Below are positions 32,797-41,422 of a stretch of DNA of 64,000 bases, in pieces (positions within the stretch are counted from its first letter, which is position 1; each line of letters opens with the position of its first letter). The DNA lies in assembly GCA_036262035.1 (NCBI GenBank), contig DATAJS010000020.1:1-64000 (forward strand). The letters run 5' to 3'. The notes under the pieces were generated by a model. The model was given only the letters and a program-made list of their open reading frames with translations, was not told where the DNA came from and searched no databases. Both the position numbers and the translations under genes were made by a program. This stretch comes from Burkholderiales bacterium. GTDB lineage: Bacteria > Pseudomonadota > Gammaproteobacteria > Burkholderiales > SG8-41.

Positions 32797-33981
32797 GTGT
32801 CGGAAGCATTACCGCTGTCGGGCGTGCGCGTGGTGGAGTTCGTGCACATGATCATGGGTCCGAGCTGCGGGCTCGTGCTCGGAGACCTGGGCGCCGAAGT
32901 GATCAAGATCGAGCCGCTCGAAGGCGACCACACCCGCAAGCTCATCGCTTCCGGCGCCGGTTTCTTCCCGGCCTACAACCGCAACAAGAAGAGCATCGCG
33001 CTCGATCTGAAGCAGCCCGAAGGCCGCGAGATCGCGCTGAAGCTCGTCGCGAGCGCCGACGTGCTCACCGAGAACTTCCGGCCCGGCTCGATGGACGCGC
33101 TCGGCCTCGGCTACGCCCAGCTCTCGAAGCTCAAGCCCGAGCTCGTCTATTGCTCCCACAAGGGTTTTCTCGCCGGGCCTTACGAGCACCGGCCCGCGCT
33201 CGACGAGATCGCGCAGATGATGGGCGGGCTCGCCTACATGACCGGCAGCCGCGAGAAGCCGATCCGCTCGGGCGCTTCGGTCAACGACGTGATGGGCGGC
33301 ATGTTCGGGGCGATCGCGGTGCTCGCCGCGCTGTTCCAGCGCAACGCGACCGGCAAGGGCCAGCACGTGAAAGCGTCGCTCTTCGAGAACAACGCCTTCC
33401 TCGTCGCGCAGCACATGATGGAAGGCCTCATGACCGGCAAGCCGGTGCCCCCGATGCAGGAGCGGGTGCGCGCGTGGGCGGTCTACGACATCTTCTCGAC
33501 CGCGGACGGCAGGCAGCTCTTCGTCGGCGTGGTGACCGACACCCAGTGGAAAGTCTTCTGCGAAGCGTTCGGCCGCGAGGACCTGCTCGCCGATCCGGAG
33601 CTCAGGACCAATCCGCAGCGCGTGGTCGCGCGCCCGCGCATCGTGCCCATCGTGGCCGCGATCTTCGGCGCGCTGACGCAGAGCGAGCTGATCGAGCGCT
33701 GCGACACGCTCGGCCTGCCGTACGCGCCGATCAACACGCCCGACGACCTCTTCGACGATCCTCACCTCAACGCATCCGGCGGCATGACCGAGATCACCCT
33801 GCCCACCGGGCGCACGACGCGCATCCCGCTGCTGCCGATCGAGATGGACGGACGCCGCTTCGGCGCGCGCCTCGACATTCCCGGGGTGGGCGAGCATACG
33901 CGCGAGCTCCTCGCGGGCCTCGGCTACAGCGGCGAGCGCATCGACGCGCTCGTCGCGGGCGGCGTCGCGCGCGGCGACTGA
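32797..33981 (+). CDS. CaiB/BaiF family III CoA-transferase
   Basis: A 394-residue family III CoA-transferase. It has GVRVVEFVHMIMGPSCGLVL, GAEVIKIEPLEGDHTR, NRNKKSIALDLK and the catalytic Asp164 in SVNDVMGG, followed by TGKGQHVKASLFENN. The start is GTG at 32797 with GAGGAG seven bases upstream; the open frame runs further into the divergent gene. It would activate a carboxylic acid by CoA exchange. It stands alone, divergent from the enoyl-CoA hydratase operon and convergent with a TctC gene. Confidence 0.92.
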   Translation: MSEALPLSGVRVVEFVHMIMGPSCGLVLGDLGAEVIKIEPLEGDHTRKLIASGAGFFPAYNRNKKSIALDLKQPEGREIALKLVASADVLTENFRPGSMDALGLGYAQLSKLKPELVYCSHKGFLAGPYEHRPALDEIAQMMGGLAYMTGSREKPIRSGASVNDVMGGMFGAIAVLAALFQRNATGKGQHVKASLFENNAFLVAQHMMEGLMTGKPVPPMQERVRAWAVYDIFSTADGRQLFVGVVTDTQWKVFCEAFGREDLLADPELRTNPQRVVARPRIVPIVAAIFGALTQSELIERCDTLGLPYAPINTPDDLFDDPHLNASGGMTEITLPTGRTTRIPLLPIEMDGRRFGARLDIPGVGEHTRELLAGLGYSGERIDALVAGGVARGD

Positions 33982-34009
33982 GCCCGGAACGGCGCGCCCG
34001 CGGCGCGCC

Positions 34010-34972
34010 TCACTGCGGCTGGATGCCCGCGGCCTTGATCACCCTGGCCCACTTCGCGAGCTCCGCTTTGACGAGCGCGCTCAGCTCTGCGGGCGTGCTC
34101 GTGGATACCTCGATGCCCTGGCTGTCCATGACCGCCTTCGCTTCGGGCTGCTGCATCGCCTGGCGCGTGAGGGTATTCATGCGCTCGATGATCGCCTGCG
34201 GCGTTCCCGCAGGCGCAAAGAGCGCGTTCCAGGAGGTCACTTCGTAACCCTTGAGCCCCGCTTCGGCGATCGTCGGCAGCTCGGGCAGCGCCGGCGAGCG
34301 GTGCGCGCCGGTCACGGCGATGCCGATGAGCTTGCCGCTCTTCACGTGCGGCACCACCGACGGGCTGCCGAAGTGCAGCGCGATCTGCCCGCCGAGCAGA
34401 TCGGGGATCACCTGCCCCGAGCCTTTGTACGGGATGTGAACCATCTTCACCCCGGCCATGTAGGCGAAGAGCTCCGCCGACATGTGCGTGCCGCTGCCCA
34501 TGCCCACCGACGCGTAGTTGACCTGCCCGGGATGCGACTTGGCGAGCGCGATGAGCTGCTTCACGGTGCGCGCGCCGAGCGAAGGATGGGCGACCGCGAA
34601 GAACATGTACGACGACATCCTGCCGATGGGCGCGAAGTCGCGGATCGGGTCGTACGGCACTTTCTTCTGGAGGTTGGGATTGATCGTGAGGCTGCTCTGC
34701 ACCGTGAGCAGCGTATAGCCGTCGGCCGGCGCCCGCGCCACGGTCTCGATGCCGATCGCCCCGCCCGCGCCCGGCCGGTTCTCGACGATCACCTGCTGGC
34801 CCAGCTCTCCGCTCATGTACTTCGCGACGTGCCGCGTCACCAGGTCGATCGAGCCTCCGGGAACGAACGGGTTGACGATGCGCACCGGCTTCACCGGATA
34901 GGTCTGCCCATGCGCCATGCCGCCCAGCGCCGCCACGCAGGCGGCCGCCGCGGCCTTGTTGTACCACTTCAT
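34010..34972 (-). CDS. Bug/TctC-type periplasmic solute-binding protein (4)
   Basis: A 320-residue exported receptor with signal peptide ending GGMAHGQ and family start YPVKPVRIVNPFVPGGSID. Then RAPADGYTLLTVQSSLTINP and VPYDPIRDFAPIG. It is a close paralogue of the receptor at 43470: both share SSYMFF.VAHPS, VKQLIALAKS and GLKGYEVTSWNALFAPAGTP. It is the last gene of the GntR-crotonase-receptor unit. Confidence 0.93.
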   Translation of the reverse strand: MKWYNKAAAAACVAALGGMAHGQTYPVKPVRIVNPFVPGGSIDLVTRHVAKYMSGELGQQVIVENRPGAGGAIGIETVARAPADGYTLLTVQSSLTINPNLQKKVPYDPIRDFAPIGRMSSYMFFAVAHPSLGARTVKQLIALAKSHPGQVNYASVGMGSGTHMSAELFAYMAGVKMVHIPYKGSGQVIPDLLGGQIALHFGSPSVVPHVKSGKLIGIAVTGAHRSPALPELPTIAEAGLKGYEVTSWNALFAPAGTPQAIIERMNTLTRQAMQQPEAKAVMDSQGIEVSTSTPAELSALVKAELAKWARVIKAAGIQPQ

Positions 34973-35009
34973 GTGCTCTCCTCGTGCGGCGGCCTCGGCC
35001 GCCTTTTGG

Positions 35010-35798
35010 TTATTCGCCCTTGAAGCGCGGGGTGCGCTTCTCGCGCCACGCGCGGTGGCTTTCCTTCTTGTCCTCGGTGCCTTCGAGCGCGAGGAAGCGA
35101 TACTGGTCCAGCAGCGCCGCGTCGGTCAGATGCGGCATGTTGAGCCCCTGGTTCAGCGACTCGCGCGTCATCCGCGCCGACAGCGGCGGATGCGCGCAGA
35201 TGTGCTCGGCCACTTCCATCGCCTTCTTCATCACGTCCTCGTGCGGCACCACCCACTGCGCGAGCCCGATGCGCAGCGCTTCGTCGGCCTTGAGCGGGAA
35301 ACCCATGCCGAGCCGCATCGCGTGTCCCTTGCCGACCCAGCGCGCGAGCCGCACGAGCGCGCCCTGCGCCGGCAGGATGCCCAGCCTCACCTGCGGCAGC
35401 CGCCATTCGGCCCGATCCGAGGCGACGATGAGATCGCACGAATAAGTGACGATGCAGCCGATGCCGATCGCGTAGCCGTTCACCGCGCACACCAGCGGCT
35501 TGGCGAAGTCGTCGAGCACGCGGAAGGCGTGGTGCTTGCGCTTGGGCAGGTTGTAGATGAACTCGGCCGAGGAGTTGAGCGTATGGGTCTTGGGGTTCTT
35601 CAGGTCGGCGCCCGCGGAAAACGCCCCGCCCGCCGGATCGCCCGTGAGGACGGCGCAGCGGACGTCGCGGTCCGCTTCGGCTTCCTCGAGCCGCAGGCGC
35701 AGCTCTTCGTAGAACTCCTCGCACCAGGCGTTGCGCACTTCCGGGCGGCTGAATGTCAGAACCGCGACCTGGCCGCGCTTTTCATAAAGCAGAGGCAT
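35010..35798 (-). CDS. Crotonase-family protein lacking both catalytic glutamates
   Basis: A 262-residue crotonase-fold protein. Oxyanion-hole segments (FSAGADLKNPK and NGYAIGIGCI) are present. Ile116 and Gln136 replace the two catalytic Glu of enoyl-CoA hydratase (rat Glu144 and Glu164). Water addition in the usual way is therefore unlikely. Other crotonase reactions such as thioester hydrolysis, decarboxylation or C-C cleavage are possible. It lies between a GntR regulator gene and a TctC receptor on the same strand. Confidence 0.87.
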   Translation of the reverse strand: MPLLYEKRGQVAVLTFSRPEVRNAWCEEFYEELRLRLEEAEADRDVRCAVLTGDPAGGAFSAGADLKNPKTHTLNSSAEFIYNLPKRKHHAFRVLDDFAKPLVCAVNGYAIGIGCIVTYSCDLIVASDRAEWRLPQVRLGILPAQGALVRLARWVGKGHAMRLGMGFPLKADEALRIGLAQWVVPHEDVMKKAMEVAEHICAHPPLSARMTRESLNQGLNMPHLTDAALLDQYRFLALEGTEDKKESHRAWREKRTPRFKGE

Positions 35799-35857
35799 GT
35801 AGCCTTACTCCTTCGTATTGCCGCGCCGGCCGACGGCCGGGCGCGAAGATTGGATGA

Positions 35858-36580
35858 TCAGCCGGCGCTGCGTCCCGCCTTCGCCGCGGCCGGCGGCGCA
35901 GGCTCGTGCAGCATGGCGAGCGCAGCCCGCTCGGCGTTGCGAACGTGCGTGGCCGCGGCCTGCGCCGCGCCTTCCGCGTCGCGCGCCGCGATGCGCTTGA
36001 CCAGCGCGTCGAGCTCTTTCAGGCTGGCGGGAAGCCGGCCGGGCTGGGACAGCGACGCGGTGCGCAGCCGGTTGATGCGCGAGAGCAGCGTGCGGAACAC
36101 GTCGGCGACCACCGAGTTGCCGCAGCCGGCGAGGAGGATCGCGTAGAAGCGCTCCTTCGCCTTGAGCAGGTCGGCGGTGCTGGGCGACCCGGTCGCCTCG
36201 CGCAGCCCCTTGAGCTCAGCCCGCAGCGCCTTGACCGCCGACTCGGGCGCGCGCTCGGCGAAGCTGCGCGCGGCGAAGCTCTCGAGCACCACGCGCAGCT
36301 CGTACAGCTCGCGGGCCTCCTGATCGCTGACCGCCGCGACCGTCGGGCCCTTGTGCGCGACGATCTCCACCAGCCGCTCGGCTTCGAGCCTGCGCAGCGC
36401 TTCGCGCAGCGACGGCCGGCTGACGCCCATCGCCTCGCACAGCTCGCGCTCGACGAGGCGCTGCCCGGGCAGCAGGCGTCCGGACAGTATGGCGTCGCGC
36501 AGCTGCTTCTCGACTTTGTGGCGGAGGGTGTCGGGACGCTCGAGCGCGAAGATTTCGCTCAGGGGATCGTTGGGAGGCAT
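35858..36580 (-). CDS. GntR family regulator, FadR/FCD type (1)
   Basis: A 240-residue regulator. The winged helix-turn-helix is at about residues 20-85 (LSGRLLPGQRLVERELCEAM then GVSRPSLREALRRLE). An all-helical FCD ligand domain follows, starting ELYELRVVLESFAARSF and ending with a helix containing ATHVRNAE. FCD regulators usually repress carboxylate catabolism genes and respond to an organic acid or CoA intermediate. The ATG at 36580 is seven bases from a palindrome, so self-repression is likely. The ORF open upstream belongs to the next gene's shadow. Confidence 0.9.
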   Translation of the reverse strand: MPPNDPLSEIFALERPDTLRHKVEKQLRDAILSGRLLPGQRLVERELCEAMGVSRPSLREALRRLEAERLVEIVAHKGPTVAAVSDQEARELYELRVVLESFAARSFAERAPESAVKALRAELKGLREATGSPSTADLLKAKERFYAILLAGCGNSVVADVFRTLLSRINRLRTASLSQPGRLPASLKELDALVKRIAARDAEGAAQAAATHVRNAERAALAMLHEPAPPAAAKAGRSAG

Positions 36581-36586
36581 CGGTTT

Positions 36587-36599
36587 ATTGTACGACAAT
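36587..36599. promoter_or_regulatory. GntR-type operator, site A
   Basis: attgtacgacaat is an inverted repeat (ATTGT-ACG-ACAAT) seven bases upstream of the first GntR gene. The leftward strand contains TACAAT, a fair -10 box, within it. If that box is used, the transcript would start at or beside the ATG, meaning a leaderless mRNA. Related sites lie at 38023, 44517 and 57212. Confidence 0.6.
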
Positions 36600-36636
36600 C
36601 TTGCTGTCTGACGACGATCCGCACACCGCGTTACGC

Positions 36637-37995
36637 TCAGATCCGCGTCGCCGACACCAGCTCGCGCACGTCGTCGAGCTCGTCGAGCTTCCAGCACAGC
36701 TCCAGCAGCCGGTGCACCTGACGCGGCGAGAGCAGCCCGTTGTTGAGACCGGCGAGCTTGCGCTCGAGGTCGGCGTCGGTCACCGGGTTCCTGACGTGGC
36801 CCTTGGGGTGATCGACGCTGCCTTCGATCACGCGCCCGTCCTTCAGCGTGATCTCCATGCGGCACGGATTGCTCTGCGGCTGCATCGCGTCGAGCGACTT
36901 GTCGTGGATCACCTTGACCTTCTGCATGAGCGCGCGCAGCGCGGGGTCGAATATCCGCGCCTGGGTGAAGGACGAAGGATCGACCTTGCCGTCGAGCAGC
37001 GCCGCGCTCACCAGGAAAGGAATGCTGTGATCGGCGGTCTCGCGCGTGGTCGGCGTCCATTTCTCGGGCTCGCTGCCGATCTCGCTCCACGCGAACCAGT
37101 AGGTGCGTATCACGATGGATTCGACGTCGCGCGCATCGACCTGCCCGCGCAGCCCCAGCACCGTCTCGATCGGCGACTGCCCGTGGTACTCGCACGGATA
37201 GATCTTGATCTGGCTGTCGGCGACCCGGAACGAACGTTCCTTGGGCGCGAGCGGCGGCCATTGGAACTCGCCCACCGCGTTCCAGATGCCCTGCTCGCCT
37301 TCGAATACGTGCGGCGGCGCGGTCATCCCCGCCGCGGCGAGGTCCACCGCGAATATGGCGTTGCGGCACGCGTTGCCGCCCGCGCAGCCTTTCCACATCG
37401 TCAACTGGCCGCGGCGCGACACTTCGAGCGCCATGTTGGGCGTGAGCGCGAGCGACAGCGCGTTGGCGAGCCGCTCGCGGTCCAGCCCCATCATCTTCGC
37501 GATCGCCGCGGCGGCGCCGAGCACGGTGTAGATGACGTGGTCCCAGCCGCGGTTGCGCACGCGGTTGCCCGCGAAGAAGCCGAGGAAGAGCTCGTAGACG
37601 ATGACGGTCGCGAGGATGAAAGTCCTGCCGTCGGTGCGCTGCGTCTCCGCTGCCGCGAGCAGCGCGCCGAGCGCATCGCTCGGATGGCCGCCGCCACTGC
37701 CGGTCGCATCGTTCAGATCGAGGTAGCGGATCATCACCCCGTTCACGAACGCCGCCTGCTCGGGCGATACGCGCTCGAGGCTGCCGAGCACGCGCGCGGA
37801 GCGCTCTCCGCCGGTGCCGCGCGCGACCGCGCGCGCGATCTTCGCGGGCTCGGAGGCGTAGCCGCCGAGCGCGCAGGCGAGCGTGTCCAGCACGCGCCGC
37901 TTGCATTCGTGTATCGCCTCGGGGGGCAGGTCGGCGTAGCTCAGGCCGAGCGTCCAGTCGGTGAGCTTCTGCAGTGTCGAATCCAGTTCCATCAT
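36637..37995 (-). CDS. MmgE/PrpD family protein
   Basis: A protein of about 452 residues in the MmgE/PrpD family. It has ECKRRVLDTLACALGGY, then GVMIRYLDLNDATGSGGGHP and TPNMALEVSRRGQLTMWKGC, with the C-terminal YHGQSPIETVLGLRG. The start at 37995 is preferred for its GAGGA; ATG at 38013 is an alternative and would be close to leaderless relative to the operator. It is divergent from a CoA-transferase gene, with operator site B between them. Confidence 0.88.
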   Translation of the reverse strand: MMELDSTLQKLTDWTLGLSYADLPPEAIHECKRRVLDTLACALGGYASEPAKIARAVARGTGGERSARVLGSLERVSPEQAAFVNGVMIRYLDLNDATGSGGGHPSDALGALLAAAETQRTDGRTFILATVIVYELFLGFFAGNRVRNRGWDHVIYTVLGAAAAIAKMMGLDRERLANALSLALTPNMALEVSRRGQLTMWKGCAGGNACRNAIFAVDLAAAGMTAPPHVFEGEQGIWNAVGEFQWPPLAPKERSFRVADSQIKIYPCEYHGQSPIETVLGLRGQVDARDVESIVIRTYWFAWSEIGSEPEKWTPTTRETADHSIPFLVSAALLDGKVDPSSFTQARIFDPALRALMQKVKVIHDKSLDAMQPQSNPCRMEITLKDGRVIEGSVDHPKGHVRNPVTDADLERKLAGLNNGLLSPRQVHRLLELCWKLDELDDVRELVSATRI

Positions 37996-38022
37996 CGGGT
38001 CCTCGTGAGCCATTGCTGACAC

Positions 38023-38035
38023 ATTGTAATACAAT
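38023..38035. promoter_or_regulatory. GntR-type operator, site B
   Basis: attgtaatacaat is a perfect inverted repeat (ATTGTA-A-TACAAT) in the gap between a leftward MmgE/PrpD gene and a rightward CoA-transferase gene. A TACAAT -10-like hexamer is present on both strands, so one repressor could control both directions. Confidence 0.7.
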
Positions 38036-38065
38036 CAGTCAATTTTACAGCGTAGCGATCCCACC

Positions 38066-39301
38066 ATGACCATGCTCCACAGGCGCGACTACGCGCCGCA
38101 GGCGCCCGGCACGCTCGACGGCGTGCGGGTGCTCGACCTGTCGCGGCTCATCTGCGGCAACACCATGACCCAGCTCATGGCCGATTTCGGCGCCGAGGTG
38201 ATCAAGGTCGAGTTCGGCGACGGCGACACCCTGCGCGCGTGGGAGACCGCGGGCATCGACATCAACTGGAAGTTCTACGGCCGCAACAAGAAGAGCCTGT
38301 GGATGGACCTCCGGAAGGAGCGCGCGCGCGACCTCCTGCTGCGGCTGGTGCCCGGCGCGGCGATCTTCATCGAGAGCTTCCGTCCGGGCGCGCTCGAGGA
38401 GATGGCGCTTTCCCCGGCGCGCCTGCTCGAGATCAATCCGCGCCTGGTCGTGGTGCGCATCTCCGGCTGGGGACAGGACGGCCCTTATCATCGCCGGCCC
38501 GGCTTCGGCTCGATCATCGAAGGGATGTCGGGATTCGCCTCGATGAACGGCTTCGCCGACCGCGAGCCGGTGCTGCCGCCGACGTACCTCGCCGACAGCA
38601 TCGCCGGCCTCTACGGCTGCAGCGCCGCGATGATGGCGCTGCGCGAAGCCGAGAAAGCCGACGGCCGCGGCCAGGTCATCGACCTGCCGCTGCTCGATCC
38701 GCTGTTCACCATCCTCGGCCCGCACGCGGCCGCTCATCGCCTGACCGGCCGGGTGAAGCCGCGCATGGGCAGCCGCTCGGGAAATTCGGCGCCGCGCAAC
38801 GTCTACCGCTGTCGCGACGGCCGCTACATCGGCGTCGTCGCCTCGATCCAGAAGATGGCCGAGCGCCTGCTGCGCGCCATCGGCGGCGACGCGCTTGCGG
38901 CCGACCCGAGGTTCGCCACCAACTCCGATCGCGTGAAGAACGTCGAGGCGCTCGACGCGGTCATCGGCCGCTTCATCGGCGAGCGCACGCTGGACGAGAA
39001 CCTCGAGTTCTTCGGCGACGCCGACATCACCGCGGGCCCGATCTACGACATCGCGCAGATCGTGCAGGACCCGCACGTCGTCGAGCGCGAGATCGTGGCC
39101 GACTATCCCGACGCCGACATGGAATGGTTCCCGATGCACCACGTGGTGCCGCGCCTGTCCGCGACGCCCGGCGCCATACACAGCCCCGCGCCGCGTCTCG
39201 GCGAGCACAACCGCGAGATCCTGCGCGGACTCGGCGTGGACGACGGCGCTTATGCCGACCTCCTCGCGCAGGGCGCGCTGCGCGAGAGCGCAGCCGGCTG
39301 A
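38066..39301 (+). CDS. CaiB/BaiF family III CoA-transferase
   Basis: A 411-residue family III CoA-transferase. It has GVRVLDLSRLICGNTMTQLM, GAEVIKVEFGDGDTLR, NKKSLWMDLRK and the catalytic Asp177 in TYLADSIAG. GRGQVIDLPLLDP follows. It would load CoA onto an organic acid from a donor such as succinyl-CoA. It is rightward and alone, facing the MmgE/PrpD gene across operator site B, and converges with a receptor gene. Confidence 0.92.
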   Translation: MTMLHRRDYAPQAPGTLDGVRVLDLSRLICGNTMTQLMADFGAEVIKVEFGDGDTLRAWETAGIDINWKFYGRNKKSLWMDLRKERARDLLLRLVPGAAIFIESFRPGALEEMALSPARLLEINPRLVVVRISGWGQDGPYHRRPGFGSIIEGMSGFASMNGFADREPVLPPTYLADSIAGLYGCSAAMMALREAEKADGRGQVIDLPLLDPLFTILGPHAAAHRLTGRVKPRMGSRSGNSAPRNVYRCRDGRYIGVVASIQKMAERLLRAIGGDALAADPRFATNSDRVKNVEALDAVIGRFIGERTLDENLEFFGDADITAGPIYDIAQIVQDPHVVEREIVADYPDADMEWFPMHHVVPRLSATPGAIHSPAPRLGEHNREILRGLGVDDGAYADLLAQGALRESAAG

Positions 39302-39329
39302 GCAGACGAAGCGCCGCATCCGCGCGCGC

Positions 39330-40310
39330 TCAATCCGCCTTCATCCCGACGCGCTTGATCAGCTCGGCGTTCTGGCGCAGCTCCCGCGCCAGGCGCTGCG
39401 CGAACTTCTCCGGGCTGGAACCGACCGGGACGTTCCCGCTCGCCGCAAGGCGCTCGCGCGTATCGGCCTGCTTCAGGCTTTCGGTGGACGCCTGGTAGAT
39501 GCGATCGACGATGGCGCGCGGCAAGCGCGCCGGGCCGAGAAAACCGCCCCACGGCTCGGCTTCGAATCCCTTGAGACCCACTTCGTCGAGCGTCGGCACC
39601 TCGGGCAGGTAGGAGAGCCTGTGGTCGCCCGACGTCGCGATCACCCGGGCCTTCCCGCTCTTCAGATGCGGCATCGCGGCGGGCGCGGTGGCGAACATGA
39701 ACTGGATCTCGCCCTGGAGCAGCGCGGTCATCGCGAGCGCGCCGCCCTTGAACGGCACCGACGTGATGTTGGTGTGAGTCACCACCTTGAACCACTCGGC
39801 GATCAGCGCACCCGAACTGCTCGGTGTGGCGAGCCCGACGTTGAGCTGGCCCGGCTTCGCCTTGGCGAGCGCGATCAGCTCTTTCACCGAAGACGTGCCG
39901 ATCGAGGGATTGATCGTGAGCAGCAGCGGCTGCGAAGCGACGAGCGTGATCGGCGTGAAATCGTTGAACACGTCGTAAGGCACGCGGCTGAAGATGAACG
40001 GCGCGATGGTGTGTGCCGCGTACGCGAAGAGCAGCGTATAGCCGTCCGGCGCGGCTTTCGCGACGACGTCGGTGCCGATCAATGCGCCCGCGCCCGCACG
40101 GTTGTCGACGACGAACGTCTTGCCGAGCGCGTCGCCCAGCTTGCCCGACATGATCCGCGCCACGAGATCGGTGCTGCCGCCCGGCGCCACCGGAACGACC
40201 ACGCGCACGGGCCGCTCGGGGTAGGCCGTCTCGGCCGGCTGCTGCGCCGCCGCCGGCAGCGCGCTCAGGAGCGCGCATGCGGCGAGCGTACGGGTGATTG
40301 CGATTGCCAT
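39330..40310 (-). CDS. Bug/TctC-type periplasmic solute-binding protein (5)
   Basis: A 326-residue exported receptor with signal peptide ending SALPAAAQQ and family start YPERPVRVVVPVAPGGSTD. KAAPDGYTLLFAYAAHTIAP and VPYDVFNDFTPITL follow. It is a close paralogue of the receptor at 55238 (shared YAAHTI.PFI, ATPSSSGAL.AE and VPF.GGALA). Last gene of the operon that starts at 44432, 12 bases after the hydratase subunit gene. Confidence 0.93.
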   Translation of the reverse strand: MAIAITRTLAACALLSALPAAAQQPAETAYPERPVRVVVPVAPGGSTDLVARIMSGKLGDALGKTFVVDNRAGAGALIGTDVVAKAAPDGYTLLFAYAAHTIAPFIFSRVPYDVFNDFTPITLVASQPLLLTINPSIGTSSVKELIALAKAKPGQLNVGLATPSSSGALIAEWFKVVTHTNITSVPFKGGALAMTALLQGEIQFMFATAPAAMPHLKSGKARVIATSGDHRLSYLPEVPTLDEVGLKGFEAEPWGGFLGPARLPRAIVDRIYQASTESLKQADTRERLAASGNVPVGSSPEKFAQRLARELRQNAELIKRVGMKAD

Positions 40311-40322
40311 CGACTTTCTCCT

Positions 40323-40838
40323 CTACTGTTTTTTTGCCAGCGGGCGTGACGCCCACGGGTCCTGTGACGGCGGCGCGAAGGGATACGGCACCGCCGCGCC
40401 GTTGCGGTAAGGCAGCGCGACGAGCGCGGAGCCCGTGGTCGTGTCCTTGTCCGCGTTGCGGATGCCCAGGTCGAGCTCGACCAGCCCGTAACCTTCGCAT
40501 TCGATCTTGCGCTCGACGCGGGCCCAGACCACGAGCGTCGAATCGACGACGTCCATCGCGCGAAACCGAAAGCGCGCTTTCCACGCCCAGCCTTCGAGGC
40601 CCGCCCAGTCCTTGAGGAGCTGGACGATGAACTGCTGCTTGAACGAGCCGTTCACCAGCACGCCCGGCAGCTTGTCGTGCTCGACCGCGAAGCGGTGGTC
40701 GTAGTGGATGCGGTGCCAGTTCTCCATCGCCGACGACCAGCGCACGAGATGCACCGCGGTGAGCGGCCCTTTGGAAAGCGGCGCGAGCTCGTCGCCGACC
40801 GAGACGTCTTCGAACTTCACCTGCTGCGTGTCTGCCAT
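40323..40838 (-). CDS. MaoC-like hydratase, catalytic subunit
   Basis: A 171-residue hotdog protein. The active-site segment is SSAMENWHRIHYDHRFAVEH, then LPGVLVNGSFKQQF, which fits the hydratase motif of MaoC enzymes with its conserved His. The next gene upstream encodes an N-terminal-type MaoC domain without that motif. The two together match the split halves of double-hotdog hydratases. Expected role: hydration of an enoyl-CoA or mesaconyl-type CoA. A GAGGA precedes the ATG at 40838. Confidence 0.85.
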   Translation of the reverse strand: MADTQQVKFEDVSVGDELAPLSKGPLTAVHLVRWSSAMENWHRIHYDHRFAVEHDKLPGVLVNGSFKQQFIVQLLKDWAGLEGWAWKARFRFRAMDVVDSTLVVWARVERKIECEGYGLVELDLGIRNADKDTTTGSALVALPYRNGAAVPYPFAPPSQDPWASRPLAKKQ

Positions 40839-40849
40839 GTCGTGTCCTC

Positions 40850-41377
40850 TCAGCCCCGTGCCTGCACTTTGGTGAAGCGGCAGATGAGCCCGCCTGCGGC
40901 GTCGCGAAAATCGGTCTCGATGATCACGAAGAGCAGCAACCCGCGCGAAGTCTCGCGCTCGTAGATGTCCCTGTAGCGCGACTGCACCCACACCGCCTCG
41001 CCGTGCTCGGCGTAGCGGTACAGCTCGACTTCGACCGTGCCGGTGAGCTGCGAGCTGTTCACCAGCGGCAGGCGCGGCAGGCCCAGCGACGTGGTGTCGA
41101 GGATGCCGTCGAAATACGCGTTCTTCGCGCGCTCGGTGACGAGGTCGGGCGAGCCGAACGGCGCGCGCAGCATGGTGACCGGGAAGAGCGGCGGCGCGAC
41201 CGGCTTCCCGTAGCGCGTGTCGCGCACGTAGGCCTCGTCCATGTAGATGGGGTCCGGGTCCATCACGGCCTGCGCGTGGCGGCGCACCGCGCCCTTCTCC
41301 ACCGGCTCGCACGCGAGCTGCGGCTCGGATTCCAGTCCGATGTACTTCTCGATCTCAGGGGTGAGCAAAGCGCCCAT
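40850..41377 (-). CDS. MaoC_dehydrat_N (FAS1-like) dehydratase subunit
   Basis: A 175-residue hotdog protein of the FAS1-like dehydratase N-terminal type. It has the typical QAVMDPDPIYMDEAYVRDTR and KPVAPPLFPVTMLRAP. This half usually shapes the substrate pocket and lacks the catalytic Asp/His pair. It lies 11 bases upstream of the catalytic-type subunit and after the LeuD-like gene, in an operon with aconitase-like subunits. That supports hydration of a dicarboxyl-CoA, as an inference. Confidence 0.85.
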   Translation of the reverse strand: MGALLTPEIEKYIGLESEPQLACEPVEKGAVRRHAQAVMDPDPIYMDEAYVRDTRYGKPVAPPLFPVTMLRAPFGSPDLVTERAKNAYFDGILDTTSLGLPRLPLVNSSQLTGTVEVELYRYAEHGEAVWVQSRYRDIYERETSRGLLLFVIIETDFRDAAGGLICRFTKVQARG

Positions 41378-41422
41378 GGCTCTCCTTGTATGGGTTGGGT
41401 CGTGCGGCGAAGACGCGGCGCT

